A DNA stretch of 33,474 bases from Magnetospira sp. (GTDB taxonomy: Bacteria; Pseudomonadota; Alphaproteobacteria; Rhodospirillales; Magnetospiraceae). Below are positions 15,000 through 25,589 of the stretch, piece by piece. Position 1 is the first letter of the stretch. Each line of letters begins with the position of its first letter. Below the pieces are notes generated by a model. That model saw only the letters and a program-made list of their open reading frames with translations, was not told the origin of the DNA and searched no databases. The stretch is from contig JANQIL010000121.1 of NCBI GenBank assembly GCA_028282245.1, forward strand, positions 1 through 33,474, given 5' to 3'. The translations under genes and the position numbers were made by a program.

Positions 15000-15950
15000 A
15001 TGCATCCCGCCTATTCCGTCATCTTCTTCACCACCACCTCGGGGGCCGGCTACGGGCTTCTGATCCTGCTCGGCTTCCTGTCGGCGGCCGATGCCCTGCC
15101 ACCCCATTTCGGGCTCGGGCTGGCCGCCTTCGGCCTCGCCCTCGGGCTGGTCACCTTCGGTCTGCTGTCCTCCACCTTTCACCTGGGACACCCCGAACGG
15201 GCGTGGCGGGCGATGAGCCAGTGGCGGTCGTCCTGGCTGTCGCGCGAGGGGGTGTTCGCGGTTCTGGTCTACCCGGCGGTCGGCCTGTTCGCCCTCGGCT
15301 GGTTGGTGTTCGGCAGAAACTACGGGCCATGGGCGGTGGCCGGCCTGCTGGCCGCCGGACTGTCCATGCTGACCGTGATCTGCACGGCGATGATCTATTT
15401 CAGCCTGAAAACCATCCACCAGTGGCACAACATCTGGACACCACCGGCCTATGCGACCCTGTCCGTCATGAGCGGCGGGGTGCTGCTCAACGCGCTGGTC
15501 GAAATCTTCGGACTGTCCAACCCCTACATCGCCGGCTGGGTGGCCGCCAGCATCGCCGTCGCCTGGATCGCCAAGTTGTTCTACTGGCGCTTCATCGACG
15601 ACACCGAGGCCCTCAGCACCCCGGAGACGGCGACCGGCCTTCGCGTCTACGGCAAGCTGCGGGCCGTCGAGGGACCGCACACGGTGGACAATTACCTGAA
15701 CCGGGAAATGGGCTACCACGTGGCGCGCCGGCACGCCGCCGATCTGCGCCGGGTGGTCCACCTGAGCGCGTTCGCCCTGCCCCTCGCCCTGACCATGGTC
15801 AGTCTGCTGTTCGGGAACAGCGGCGCGGCGATCGCCGCCACCCTCGTCGCCGCCCTGGCGGCCAGCCTCGGGCTGGTGTGCGAGCGCTGGCTGTTCTTCG
15901 CCGAGGCCAAGCACACGGTCAACCTGTACTACGGCGCCGAGGCGGCGTGA
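15000..15950 (+). CDS. soeC: Sulfite dehydrogenase membrane anchor subunit (DmsC family)
   Basis: The product is 316 aa and strongly hydrophobic, with about eight predicted membrane spans. Typical DmsC-family segments are LSSTFHLGHPERAWRAMSQW (conserved His and Glu near the quinone site) near the N-terminus and SWLSREGVF shortly after it. It anchors SoeAB to the cytoplasmic face and exchanges electrons with the quinone pool. It begins 22 bp after soeB, with GGAAAGGA upstream of its ATG. The gene order A-B-C and the absence of an exported catalytic subunit match known soeABC operons of purple sulfur bacteria and other sulfur oxidisers. After its stop, about 130 bp precede the next gene. Confidence 0.9.
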   Translation: MHPAYSVIFFTTTSGAGYGLLILLGFLSAADALPPHFGLGLAAFGLALGLVTFGLLSSTFHLGHPERAWRAMSQWRSSWLSREGVFAVLVYPAVGLFALGWLVFGRNYGPWAVAGLLAAGLSMLTVICTAMIYFSLKTIHQWHNIWTPPAYATLSVMSGGVLLNALVEIFGLSNPYIAGWVAASIAVAWIAKLFYWRFIDDTEALSTPETATGLRVYGKLRAVEGPHTVDNYLNREMGYHVARRHAADLRRVVHLSAFALPLALTMVSLLFGNSGAAIAATLVAALAASLGLVCERWLFFAEAKHTVNLYYGAEAA

Positions 15951-16021
15951 CGCGCCCCACGGGGCCGGGAACCTCGGGCCTCCCGTCCTCGTTTCCGTCA
16001 CCACGGAGGCCGTCTTTGGTC

Positions 16022-16048
16022 TTGCCGGCCGCCACTCGGTGGTATAGG
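16022..16048 (+). promoter_or_regulatory. Possible promoter before the SoxW-like gene
   Basis: TTGCCG and TATAGG are spaced by 15 bp in the gap after soeC, suggesting that the thioredoxin gene can be transcribed apart from soeABC. The match is modest. Confidence 0.3.
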
Positions 16049-16086
16049 CACGAAAGGCATCCGTGGACCGCTCGGGAGGCGTTGTC

Positions 16087-16653
16087 ATGATCAAGACCCT
16101 CGGGGCCGTCGTGGTCGGCCTTGCCCTCCTTGTGTCGCCCGGCGCGATGGCCGAAACCATGCACCGAGACGACGGAGTGCACACCGAGGACTGGTTCAAG
16201 AACCTGTCGTTCCTGGAGCTGGAGGAAGACCTTCGAGAGGCGCTGGAGGCCGGCAAGAAGGGTTTGGTGATCCTTTTCGAGCAGCCGGGCTGCGGCGCCT
16301 GCCGGCGCCTGCACGAGGTCAACTTCCAGGACCCGGAGACGATCGCGTTCGTGTCGCGGACCTTCGACGTGATGGTGCTGAACATGTATGGCGACAACGA
16401 GGTCACCGACTTCGACGGCGCGAAGATGCGCGAGGGCGCGTTCAACGACAAGCTGATGGTCAATTTTTCGCCGACCACCGTGTTCTTCGGTCCCGGCGGC
16501 AAGGAGGTGTTCCGGATTCCCGGCTATCTGGCGCCGAAATACTACCTCGCCGCCTTCAAGTACGTGGCCGACGATGGACCGGCCAAGGGCATCCTGTTTC
16601 CGCGCTGGCTCCGACAGCAGCACGACAAGCGGGCCGACGAGTCGGCCTCATGA
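16087..16653 (+). CDS. soxW: SoxW-like periplasmic thioredoxin
   Basis: The product is 188 aa from ATG 16087, with GGGAGG upstream. A cleavable signal peptide covers about residues 1-22 (ending PGAMA). A thioredoxin-fold domain follows, with active-site CGAC at 69-72 in FEQPGCGACRRLH and a conserved cis-proline segment (NFSPTTVFFGPGG). SoxW-type proteins keep periplasmic sulfur-carrier or cytochrome cysteines reduced, usually drawing electrons from a DsbD/SoxV-type membrane protein. Neither SoxV nor SoxYZ is present here. Location directly after soeABC ties it to sulfur metabolism, but heme-protein maturation for the c-type cytochromes is also possible. The stop overlaps the next start (ATGA). 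Confidence 0.78.
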   Translation: MIKTLGAVVVGLALLVSPGAMAETMHRDDGVHTEDWFKNLSFLELEEDLREALEAGKKGLVILFEQPGCGACRRLHEVNFQDPETIAFVSRTFDVMVLNMYGDNEVTDFDGAKMREGAFNDKLMVNFSPTTVFFGPGGKEVFRIPGYLAPKYYLAAFKYVADDGPAKGILFPRWLRQQHDKRADESAS

Positions 16654-17147
16654 CACGGACCGGGGGAAATCAGGAGAGCGACAAGTGGAACCGTCGCCTG
16701 CTGCGCCTCGCCCATGAGGTCGCGGGGTGGTCGAAGGACCGCAGCACCCAGGTCGGCGCCGTGCTGACCGGCAAGGAACGCACGCCGATCACCTTCGCCT
16801 ACAATGGCTTCCCGCGCGGTATCGACGACACGCCCGATGCCCGCCACGAGCGTCCGGCCAAGTACATGTGGACCAGCCATGCCGAGGAGAACGCCATCTG
16901 CAACGCCGCCCGCATGGGCGCCTCGACGGCCGGCGCCACTCTCTATGTGACCCACTTCCCGTGCACCGGCTGCGCGCGCAAGATCATTCAGGCCGGCATC
17001 GCCCGGGTGGTGGTCGACCGCGCGACCATGGACGGCCCGTTCCTGGACCGGTGGCGGCACGACATGGAGGTGTCCTCGGAAATGTTCGCGGAAGCCGGAG
17101 TAACCTTGATCCTGGCCGAGATGGACGGCGTTTCGTCGGGTGACTGA
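16650..17147 (+). CDS. dCMP deaminase family protein
   Basis: The product is 165 aa in the zinc-dependent cytidine/deoxycytidylate deaminase fold. The zinc site is visible as HAE at 77-79 (His ligand and catalytic Glu in TSHAEENAI) and PCTGC at 104-108 (two Cys ligands). Substrate-binding residues lie in YNGFPRGIDD. The likely reaction is dCMP to dUMP, supplying thymidylate synthesis in the cytoplasm. It shares an ATGA overlap with the SoxW-like gene, so the two are co-transcribed, although no metabolic link is evident. A ComEB-type or other nucleotide deaminase role cannot be excluded. Confidence 0.85.
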   Translation: MTRTGGNQESDKWNRRLLRLAHEVAGWSKDRSTQVGAVLTGKERTPITFAYNGFPRGIDDTPDARHERPAKYMWTSHAEENAICNAARMGASTAGATLYVTHFPCTGCARKIIQAGIARVVVDRATMDGPFLDRWRHDMEVSSEMFAEAGVTLILAEMDGVSSGD

Positions 17148-17286
17148 CCAAACCTCGGCCGAAGGTCCGTGGAGACCCGCGCCGTCGGGGACCCGTCGAA
17201 CCCGATCCCCAGGAGGCCGGAAATCCCATGCGCGGGATGCGTGGAAGCACGCCCGATTCGCACGAAAGTCATGCCAGATCTCGAGC

Positions 17287-17778
17287 TTAGATGGAGCAGC
17301 CGGACGGACCGATCTTGGCGACCACCGAATCGTCGGAATACAGGCCCACCGACCGTGGATCGACCCCCAGACGGCTGCACAGGCTGACGATCTCGATTTC
17401 GTCGATCAGCCGGCTGTCGTCACCGCTCATTTCGCTGACCGCGAGGCAGACCCGGATCAGCAGCGGCGCCGCCTCGGGATCGTCGCCGACTCCAGCCAGC
17501 AAGGCCTCCACGGCGGCCTCGTGACCCGATTTCGGATTGGCCAGAATCCCGTCGGAAAACTCGTTGAACAGATCGACTCCCTCGTGGGGGTCGAACACCC
17601 GCAGGCGTTCGAGGGTTTCGAGAACCTGATCGACGCGCACCCGTTCGCCCAACGAAACCCGGCCGTCGGCCGCCGCGACGAGCGCGCAGGAGGCCATCGT
17701 GGCGCGCAGGAAAGCGCGGTTGCGTTGGCGTTCCAACTGTTCCTGGAACCGGTCGGTCAGTATGCTGAGGAAACCCAT
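17287..17778 (-). CDS. TerB-like (tellurite resistance TerB family) protein
   Basis: The product is 163 aa, predicted to be helical and acidic, and starts at ATG 17778 with GGAG upstream. The pattern LRATMASCALVAAADGRVSL near residues 24-43, with the AADG segment, and the later helix LLIRVCLAVSEMSGDD resemble the TerB helical domain, which can bind metal through acidic residues. Members are widespread and mostly uncharacterised outside ter operons. No terA, terC or terD is present, so a tellurite role should not be assumed. It is convergent with the deaminase gene and divergent from the response regulator. The 280-bp spacer to the latter should hold promoters for both. Confidence 0.65.
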   Translation of the reverse strand: MGFLSILTDRFQEQLERQRNRAFLRATMASCALVAAADGRVSLGERVRVDQVLETLERLRVFDPHEGVDLFNEFSDGILANPKSGHEAAVEALLAGVGDDPEAAPLLIRVCLAVSEMSGDDSRLIDEIEIVSLCSRLGVDPRSVGLYSDDSVVAKIGPSGCSI

Positions 17779-18058
17779 GCGTCGCTCCGCAACCCAGCCG
17801 GCGCCGTTCGGAGCCGACCACGATCGCCCATTGTTCCAGATGACCGCGACGACGGCAAGCCGCCAAGCCGCCTGGCGAACGATTCGGAGCGTGACGAAAT
17901 TTTAACACCATTGCTCTCAAACGATGTGGACTTGTCCGCACCATGCAAGGTATGATTTGGCCTATACCAAGGAATCATCGACGGAACCTTACCCGTCGCT
18001 GATCTGGGGCGACATCATACCGCCAAACCGGAACCGCCACGACGGACGAAACGAGCCG

Positions 18059-18679
18059 ATGCTTATCATTCTTGCGGACGACCACACCCTGATCCGCGAA
18101 ACCCTTTCCATTTACCTGGATCGCTTGGCCACCGAGGTCACCGTTTTCCAAGCCTCCACGTTCGACGAGGCCTTCCGCAGGATCGTCGACGGGGAGAGAT
18201 TGCCCGATTTGGTTATTCTTGATCTGATGATGCCGGGCATGCGCGACTACGAAGGCCTGATCCGGCTGCGCGAAACCTATCCCGAGGTTCCGGTCGTGAT
18301 CCTCAGCGCGATCGTCGAGGTGCATCAGGCCCGCCGCAGCCTCGAACTGGGTGCGCGCGGCTACATCCCCAAGACGATTCGCGGGCCCGAACTGATCGAT
18401 GCGTTGCAGTCGGTCCTCAAGGGCGGCACCTTCATTCCGGACGATCTGCTGATCGATTCCGAACAGCACCCGGAGGTGGCCGCCCTCACCCAGCGCGAGC
18501 GCGAGGTGCTGGTGCTGTTGACCCAGGGCCATGCCAACCGCGACATCGCCGAGAAACTCGGAATCAAGGAGATCACCGTCAAGGTGCACCTCAAGTCGGT
18601 GTTCCGCAAATTCAAGGTCAGCAACCGAACGCAGGCCGTCCGCAAGGCCATCGACCTCGGCATCGCCAGCCCCACGTGA
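18059..18679 (+). CDS. LuxR/NarL-family response regulator
   Basis: The product is 206 aa from ATG 18059. The receiver domain (2-120) is canonical: acidic pair in LADDHTLIR, phosphoacceptor Asp in VILDLMMPGM, a switch Ser in VVILSA and Lys in YIPKTIRG. A LuxR helix-turn-helix is at about 140-200 (ALTQREREVLVLLTQGHANR, EITVKVHLKSVFRKF). It should be activated by an unlinked histidine kinase, since none is encoded nearby, and then bind DNA as a dimer. The contrast with the degenerate regulator at 10462-11100 is clear. Its TGA stop is part of the first bases of a family P palindrome (TGATACG), which may serve as its 3' end structure. Confidence 0.92.
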   Translation: MLIILADDHTLIRETLSIYLDRLATEVTVFQASTFDEAFRRIVDGERLPDLVILDLMMPGMRDYEGLIRLRETYPEVPVVILSAIVEVHQARRSLELGARGYIPKTIRGPELIDALQSVLKGGTFIPDDLLIDSEQHPEVAALTQREREVLVLLTQGHANRDIAEKLGIKEITVKVHLKSVFRKFKVSNRTQAVRKAIDLGIASPT

Positions 18680-18714
18680 TACGAACCCCGACCCGATGAT
18701 TCGGAATTCGCATG
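18678..18714. repeat. Palindromic repeat family P, copy 3
   Basis: GATACGAACCCCGACCCGAT followed by GATTCGGAATTCGCAT aligns along its length with the cores at 2107-2143 and 30096-30132, with several substitutions. It begins inside the stop codon of the response regulator gene. Confidence 0.65.
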
Positions 18715-18788
18715 GTTGCATCGCAAGGTCGCGGCCCACTCGCCAACACCGGCGGCGGACATTCGCGCCCGGCAAAAGGCGGGAGGCC

Positions 18789-18814
18789 CGATTCGTTTAT
18801 GCGGAATCCGTGTA
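18789..18814. repeat. Palindromic repeat family P, degenerate partial copy
   Basis: On the minus strand ACACGGATTCCGCATAA resembles the P core arm ATACGGATTCCGGAT, followed by a decayed second arm (CGAATCGGG). The acylphosphatase frame runs into it and ends there. Confidence 0.4.
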
Positions 18815-19087
18815 ACCGGTTGGCAGGGCGCGGAACCCGCGACCGGAGGGTGGCGGCGCCGGTTCCGGATACACGCCGGTCACCCGGGCCGACGGCGGCC
18901 CCTCATGGCAGGCCGACAGCATCTCGCGGACCCGGTCGGCGGGACCGCTGAACAGGGCTTCCACCGAGCCGTCGCTTCGGTTGCACACCCAGCCGTCGAG
19001 GCCGCGCAGGGTCGCCTCCCGCACCGTCCAGCCGCGATACCACACGCCCTGCACGCGGCCCTCGATGCGCACCCGCACGCTCTCCAC
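18797..19087 (-). CDS. acyP: Acylphosphatase
   Basis: The product is 96 aa from a GTG at 19087, close to the usual 90-100 aa. The phosphate-binding loop GRVQGVWYRGW (residues 10-20) has the catalytic Arg at about 18. GLDGWVCNRSDGSVEALFSG carries the catalytic Asn and the second signature. The enzyme hydrolyses acyl phosphates in the cytoplasm. It lies 7 bp after pccA, so it is the last gene of the pccB-pccA-acyP unit. The final residues (TDSA) are encoded by a degenerate P repeat, so the natural C-terminus may have been altered by repeat insertion. Confidence 0.9.
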   Translation of the reverse strand: MESVRVRIEGRVQGVWYRGWTVREATLRGLDGWVCNRSDGSVEALFSGPADRVREMLSACHEGPPSARVTGVYPEPAPPPSGRGFRALPTGYTDSA

Positions 19088-19094
19088 GACCCGT

Positions 19095-21080
19095 CTACTC
19101 GAACTCCAGAATAACCTGGTCGACCGACAGGCTGTCGCCCGGCGTGGTGGCCAGGCTCTTGATCACCCCGTCGCGCTCGGCGCGCAGCACGTTCTCCATT
19201 TTCATCGCCTCGACCACGGCCAGGATTTCGCCTTCCTTGACCTCCTGGCCCTCCTCGACGGCCAGCGACACCAGCAGTCCCGGCATCGGCGACATCAGGT
19301 ACTTGCTCATGTCCGGCGGCTGCTTCTCGGGCATCAGCTCCTGCAGCGCGGCGATATGGGGCGCCAGAACCATGGCGTCGGCCTGCGAGCCGGCATGGAA
19401 CATCCGGTAGCCGAAGCTATAACGCTCGATCTGCATGCAGAACGGCCGGTTGTCCATGCGGCCGCGCAGCAGCGGCTCGCCCAGCCCCCAGTCGGTGAGA
19501 AGCTGGTGCGGCTCGGTATCGATCTCGATGTTGAAGCCGCCGTCGATCGGCTCCAGGTGGGTGTGGTAGCGGTCGCGGCCCAAAAACACCACCCACTCCA
19601 GGCTGACCTCGCGCTCGTGGCCCGACATCTGGCCGGAAATCTTCGCCGCCCGGTCCTGATAGGCGCGGTGCACGCTGGCCGCCACGGCGATCAGCAGGCG
19701 CGGATCCTCGGACGGCAGGTCGGCCGGATGGAATCCGCTGGGGTATTCCTCGGCGATGAAATTGGTGGTCAGCTTGCCGGAGTTGAACCGGGGATGCGCC
19801 ATCAGCGCGGCCAGGAAGCTCAGGTTGTGCGACACCCCGCGGATGTGGAATTCGTCGAGGGCGCGCCGCATGTGCTGGATGGCATGCGCCCGGTCCACCC
19901 CATGGGTGATCAGCTTGGCGATCATGGGATCGTAGTACATGGAGATCTCGCCGCCCTCCATGACCCCGGAATCGACCCGGACGTACTGGCTGTCCTGCGG
20001 CTCCCGATAGGCCCGCAGGCGGCCTATGGACGGCAGGAAGTTGCGGAACGGGTCCTCGGCATAGACGCGCGCCTCGACCGCCCAGCCGCGCACCCGGATG
20101 TCCTTCTGCTCGAACGGCAGAGGCTCGCCGGCGGCGATGCGGATCATCAGCTCGACCAAATCGAGGCGGGTGACCAACTCGGTCACCGGATGCTCCACCT
20201 GAAGGCGGGTGTTCATCTCCAGGAAATAGAAATTCCGGTTGCGGTCGACGATGAACTCCACCGTCCCGGCCGACTTGTAATCGACCGCCCGGGCCAGGGC
20301 CACCGCCTGTTCGCCCATGGCCTTACGCACCTCGGCGTTGAGGAAGGGTGACGGCGCCTCCTCGATGACCTTCTGGTGGCGGCGCTGCACCGAGCACTCC
20401 CGCTCCCCCAGGTAGACCGTGTTGCCGAACGAATCGGCCAGCACCTGAATCTCGATGTGGCGCGGTTCCTCGATGAACTTCTCGATGAACACCCGGTCGT
20501 CGCCGAAGCTGGACGCCGCCTCGTTGCGGGCCCGCTGTAGGCCGTCGCGGCACTCGTCGTCGTTCCAGGCGATCCGCATGCCCTTGCCGCCGCCGCCGGC
20601 CGACGCCTTCAACATCACCGGATACCCGACCTGATTGGCGATTTCGACCGCCTCGTCGACGTCGCTCACCGCGTCCGGATGACCGGGCACGGTGCTCACT
20701 CCGGCTTCATTGGCCAGTTTCTTGGAGGTGATCTTGTCGCCCATCGCCTCCATGGCCTTGGGTCCGGGGCCGATGAGGACGATCCCCTCGGCCTCCAGAC
20801 GGCGCGCGAATTCCGGGTTCTCGGACAGGAATCCGTACCCAGGATGCACCGCCTCGGCACCGGTGTCCCGGCAGGCCTGGATGATGCGGTCCATGACCAG
20901 ATAGGACTGATTCGACGGCGACGGGCCGATCGCCACCTCCTCGTCGGCCGACAGCACGTGCAGGGCGTCCTTGTCGGCTTCCGAGTAGACGGCGACGGTG
21001 GCGATCCCCATCTGCCTCGCCGTCTTGATCACCCGGCAGGCGATCTCGCCCCGATTGGCGATCAGGATCTTCTTGAACAT
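19095..21080 (-). CDS. pccA: Propionyl-CoA carboxylase alpha subunit (biotin carboxylase plus biotin carrier)
   Basis: The product is 661 aa, typical of PccA. Residues 1-450 form a biotin carboxylase: an N-terminal KKILIANRGEIACRVIKTA, the ATP-grasp loop KASAGGGGKGMRIAW, and EMNTRLQVEHPVTE. A middle domain that contacts the beta subunit follows, then a C-terminal biotinyl domain with the lysine motif VEAMKMENVL. With PccB it carboxylates propionyl-CoA to methylmalonyl-CoA (odd-chain, branched amino acid or propionate use). Acetyl-CoA or methylcrotonyl-CoA carboxylase alpha subunits are related, but the pairing with a PccB-type partner and the overall length favour propionyl-CoA. The gene begins 62 bp after pccB. 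Confidence 0.92.
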   Translation of the reverse strand: MFKKILIANRGEIACRVIKTARQMGIATVAVYSEADKDALHVLSADEEVAIGPSPSNQSYLVMDRIIQACRDTGAEAVHPGYGFLSENPEFARRLEAEGIVLIGPGPKAMEAMGDKITSKKLANEAGVSTVPGHPDAVSDVDEAVEIANQVGYPVMLKASAGGGGKGMRIAWNDDECRDGLQRARNEAASSFGDDRVFIEKFIEEPRHIEIQVLADSFGNTVYLGERECSVQRRHQKVIEEAPSPFLNAEVRKAMGEQAVALARAVDYKSAGTVEFIVDRNRNFYFLEMNTRLQVEHPVTELVTRLDLVELMIRIAAGEPLPFEQKDIRVRGWAVEARVYAEDPFRNFLPSIGRLRAYREPQDSQYVRVDSGVMEGGEISMYYDPMIAKLITHGVDRAHAIQHMRRALDEFHIRGVSHNLSFLAALMAHPRFNSGKLTTNFIAEEYPSGFHPADLPSEDPRLLIAVAASVHRAYQDRAAKISGQMSGHEREVSLEWVVFLGRDRYHTHLEPIDGGFNIEIDTEPHQLLTDWGLGEPLLRGRMDNRPFCMQIERYSFGYRMFHAGSQADAMVLAPHIAALQELMPEKQPPDMSKYLMSPMPGLLVSLAVEEGQEVKEGEILAVVEAMKMENVLRAERDGVIKSLATTPGDSLSVDQVILEFE

Positions 21081-21142
21081 CTAGCTAATCCCCTTGCAGG
21101 CGTCCGCCACGTTGAAATCCTTCTCCACCGCGTCCCGAAGCC

Positions 21143-22675
<1,533 letters not shown>

Positions 22676-22776
22676 GGTGGGCCCTCGACCGTGTAACCGA
22701 ACAAGTAACCTCATGCAATAGCACGGCGGGCTTATGCTGCACCAGCGAAAAGACACCATACACGGGTGGCGACGGG

Positions 22777-23487
22777 TCAATCCCCGGTGGTCAACCGGAA
22801 CAGCCGCTCGGCCGCCGCCAGATCGGCCGCCAGGGCCGACCGGCGCGCCGCCGCCTCCGAATCATCGCCCCACCGCTCCAACTGATAGGTTTCATCGAGT
22901 TGCGAGGCCTCAAGAGCTTCGGTTGCATCGATCCGGGCCTCCAGCAGCGCCAGCCCGATGACCAGCGAGCCCGACGCCCGGGTCGCCGCGGAGAGCCCGG
23001 TGAGCGGCACATGGTGCAGCGCGACGAGGACGTCTCGCAGTCGCGCCAGCGCCGCGACCGGCTGAATCACCGGCCGAATCCCGGTCGTCGCCAGGAGCCG
23101 CGCCGCATGGCGTTCGGCCAGCCAGTCGAGCAGCGGCTGCCAGACCGCCTCCTGCCGGGCCGCCAGGTCGGACGGATGGTCGGCCCGGTAGCACAGGAGA
23201 TCGGTCTCCGCGTAACGCAGGAGCCCGGCGACGAGATCGTCGCGCGCCGCCGTGGTGCGGTCGACGGCCGTGCAGACCAGGCGGAACAGCGGCATGCTCT
23301 CCGGATCGATCCGGTCGCCCTGGGCCGCCCACTCCTCGGCCAAGGCGGCGGCCAATCCGGTGGAATCGACGATCAGCGGCGCGCCGCGCGGGGTGCGCAC
23401 CGATCGGTCGTCGAGCAGAACGGTGAAACCGCCGCCGGCGACGGGGCCGGCGGCGGCGGCGGTCTTGTAGAAGCGCCGGGGGGGCAT
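22777..23487 (-). CDS. ATP12-family F1-ATPase assembly chaperone
   Basis: The product is 236 aa starting at ATG 23487, which overlaps the AsmA stop by one base (TGATG). Further upstream starts would run back through the AsmA gene. The N-terminus ([35 protein letters not shown]) and the block [19 protein letters not shown] are diagnostic of the ATP12 family, followed by the conserved DLLCYRAD segment and an acidic C-terminal helix ([16 protein letters not shown]). Its mitochondrial counterpart binds the F1 alpha subunit during ATP synthase assembly, and the alphaproteobacterial proteins are thought to do the same. It is last in the HAD-AsmA-ATP12 series. Confidence 0.9.
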   Translation of the reverse strand: MPPRRFYKTAAAAGPVAGGGFTVLLDDRSVRTPRGAPLIVDSTGLAAALAEEWAAQGDRIDPESMPLFRLVCTAVDRTTAARDDLVAGLLRYAETDLLCYRADHPSDLAARQEAVWQPLLDWLAERHAARLLATTGIRPVIQPVAALARLRDVLVALHHVPLTGLSAATRASGSLVIGLALLEARIDATEALEASQLDETYQLERWGDDSEAAARRSALAADLAAAERLFRLTTGD

Positions 23488-25589
23488 CAGTTTCCGAACA
23501 GCCCCTTGATCTTGCCCCCCAGGTCCTTGGCCGCCCCGCTGGCCGACGAACCGCCATCGGTCGAATCGGACCCGGACGACGCCCCGCTCGCGGCATCGGC
23601 CGGCGGCTCCTTGCCAAGCGCGGTCAGGCACGGGTAGTCGTCGTCGAGCGCCGAATCGAGAGCGCTCTCGGCAACCAGCGACAGTCCGCCGGTGGCCACC
23701 GCGCCGACCGCCGACAGGGCGGTCTTGGCAATCCCCAGTTCATCCAGCCCGATGCTCGGCTCGGCCAGGGTCCCGGAAACCTTGACCAGCTTGGCGATGC
23801 CGCCGGCGCTCGCCCCCACGCTGTCGGTCATTCGCGGGTGCACGCGCAAGGTCAGATCCTCGGTCTTCAGGTTGATCTCGCCGTCGCCTTGCGCGAGCTG
23901 CTCGCTGGTTTCCACCGCCAGACCCTTGTCGATCCTCGCCAGCCCGTCGGTGATGTTCACGTTGAGGACGGCGCAGGACAGCTCCGAGGTCTTCTTTTCG
24001 CCGGTCAGGGTCGGCACCAGGTTGCTCAACAGGTTGCCGCCGGCCAGATCCACGTAGGCGTTGTCGATGGTGCCCTTGCCCACGTTCACCAGCAGGTTGC
24101 CGTTCAGGCCCCCCATGAGCGCGGCCACAGATCCGCCGCGACCCTTCAGGGTCACGTCGACGTCGGTCATGCCGCCCTCGAGCACCGGCTTGCCGGTCAG
24201 GTCCTCGGCCAGGGTCCCGGCCAGCAGCTTCGCCACCTTGAGATCAACGTCGAGAGCCACCGCGTCGCCGGCCGAGGCATCCAGGATAACCGCGCCGGAG
24301 ACCTTGCCCTGGGCAAGGTCGGCGTTCTTCGGGGTGACCGAGAGGCGGCCGTTGCGGAGCAACACGGCGAGATCGACGTTCTCCACCACCAGATTGCCGG
24401 CCACCACCTTCCGGCCCTGATACGTCAGGTCGGCGTCAACCGCCCTGAGACCGTCCAGTGGCAACGGATCGGACGAAAAGAGCTTGGTTTTTTTTCCTTC
24501 GGCGCCATCGTCCGACGGGGTCGCGGCGTCGCCCCCGCCACCCGCGCCGACAAAGTCGTTGGTGTCGATCAGGGTCGAGGCGAGGCGGGCGACCACGGCC
24601 GGCCGGGGCCCGTCGAGGGCGGCCGAGATGCTGCCCGCGAGATCGCTCGATCCGGCCTTGAACATCAAGTCCTCGACGGCATACCCGCCGGCCGTGTCGC
24701 GCACCCGGGCCGACAGGTCGATGGAGGTCGACGGTGGCGGCGCGGCCCCCTTCAGTTGCGGCAACGCGGCCTGGGCGGCGGCGAAGGTCTCGGCCAGATC
24801 GGCGACCCGGGCACCGAGGGTGAGGTCGATCCCCTTCGCCTCGTGAAGGCGCGCGATCGATCCGTTCACGGTCGCGGTGGCATCGAAGGCGCTGGCCTCG
24901 ATCTCGACCGGAAACGGCACGTCGCCGGCCATCGCGGCGGCCAGGGCGCCAACCGTGCCGCCGACCTCGATCGGAGCGCCGTTGTAGGCCACCGCCAACT
25001 CGAAGGAGAGCGGCGAGTCGGCGGAGTCCGCGCCGGCCATCAGACGCTCGATGGCGATGGTCTGGGTTTCACCGGCCACCCCGTCCACGTAGGTCAGCTT
25101 GACATCCTTGAGGACGACCTCGCGGATCACCGGAAGGGCGCCCATGCCGCCCTCTCCGTCCGCCGGGGCCGGGGCCGCCTCGGCCGCCGTCCCGGACGGC
25201 GCCATGGTCCAGTTGGCGCGGCCGTCCGCGTCGGTTTCCAGCAGCAGATCGACCCCCTCCAGGATGAATCGCCGCACGTCCACGGTGCCGAACAGCAACG
25301 GGATCAGGCCGACCTTGGCCTCGACCCGCTCAAGGGTGAGCATTTGCGGCCGCGATCCCCAGTCGGCGTTCGACAGGCTCACCCCATCGACCATCAGCGA
25401 CGGAACGAACGAGATGCCGACCTCGATATCGCCATCGATCCGCAGGTCGCGGCCGGTCGCCGCCTTGGCCTGTTCGGCGATGACTCCCTTGTATTGGTTG
25501 AAGTCGAGCGTCGCCAGCACGACGACGATGGCGACGACCGCCAGCGTCAGCACACCGGCCAACCCGATGAGTACCTTCTTGAGCATCAT
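23487..25589 (-). CDS. AsmA family protein
   Basis: The product is 700 aa. The start ATG at 25589 overlaps the stop of the upstream HAD gene (ATGA). The N-terminus is a single membrane anchor (KKVLIGLAGVLTLAVVAIVV), then TLDFNQYKGVIAEQAKAATG, typical of AsmA. A long repetitive beta-strand region follows, with a C-terminal AsmA domain (about 480-620) and a low-complexity Ser/Gly/Asp tail. AsmA-like proteins span the periplasm and are implicated in outer-membrane lipid transport and assembly. In other alphaproteobacteria the HAD and ATP12 genes are often adjacent, so this gene may have been inserted between them, though it is now tightly coupled at both ends. Confidence 0.88.
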   Translation of the reverse strand: MMLKKVLIGLAGVLTLAVVAIVVVLATLDFNQYKGVIAEQAKAATGRDLRIDGDIEVGISFVPSLMVDGVSLSNADWGSRPQMLTLERVEAKVGLIPLLFGTVDVRRFILEGVDLLLETDADGRANWTMAPSGTAAEAAPAPADGEGGMGALPVIREVVLKDVKLTYVDGVAGETQTIAIERLMAGADSADSPLSFELAVAYNGAPIEVGGTVGALAAAMAGDVPFPVEIEASAFDATATVNGSIARLHEAKGIDLTLGARVADLAETFAAAQAALPQLKGAAPPPSTSIDLSARVRDTAGGYAVEDLMFKAGSSDLAGSISAALDGPRPAVVARLASTLIDTNDFVGAGGGGDAATPSDDGAEGKKTKLFSSDPLPLDGLRAVDADLTYQGRKVVAGNLVVENVDLAVLLRNGRLSVTPKNADLAQGKVSGAVILDASAGDAVALDVDLKVAKLLAGTLAEDLTGKPVLEGGMTDVDVTLKGRGGSVAALMGGLNGNLLVNVGKGTIDNAYVDLAGGNLLSNLVPTLTGEKKTSELSCAVLNVNITDGLARIDKGLAVETSEQLAQGDGEINLKTEDLTLRVHPRMTDSVGASAGGIAKLVKVSGTLAEPSIGLDELGIAKTALSAVGAVATGGLSLVAESALDSALDDDYPCLTALGKEPPADAASGASSGSDSTDGGSSASGAAKDLGGKIKGLFGN

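Noticed and set aside
17287-17778. Tellurite resistance function for the TerB-like gene
   Set aside because: No other ter genes are nearby; TerB-like domains occur widely with unknown roles.
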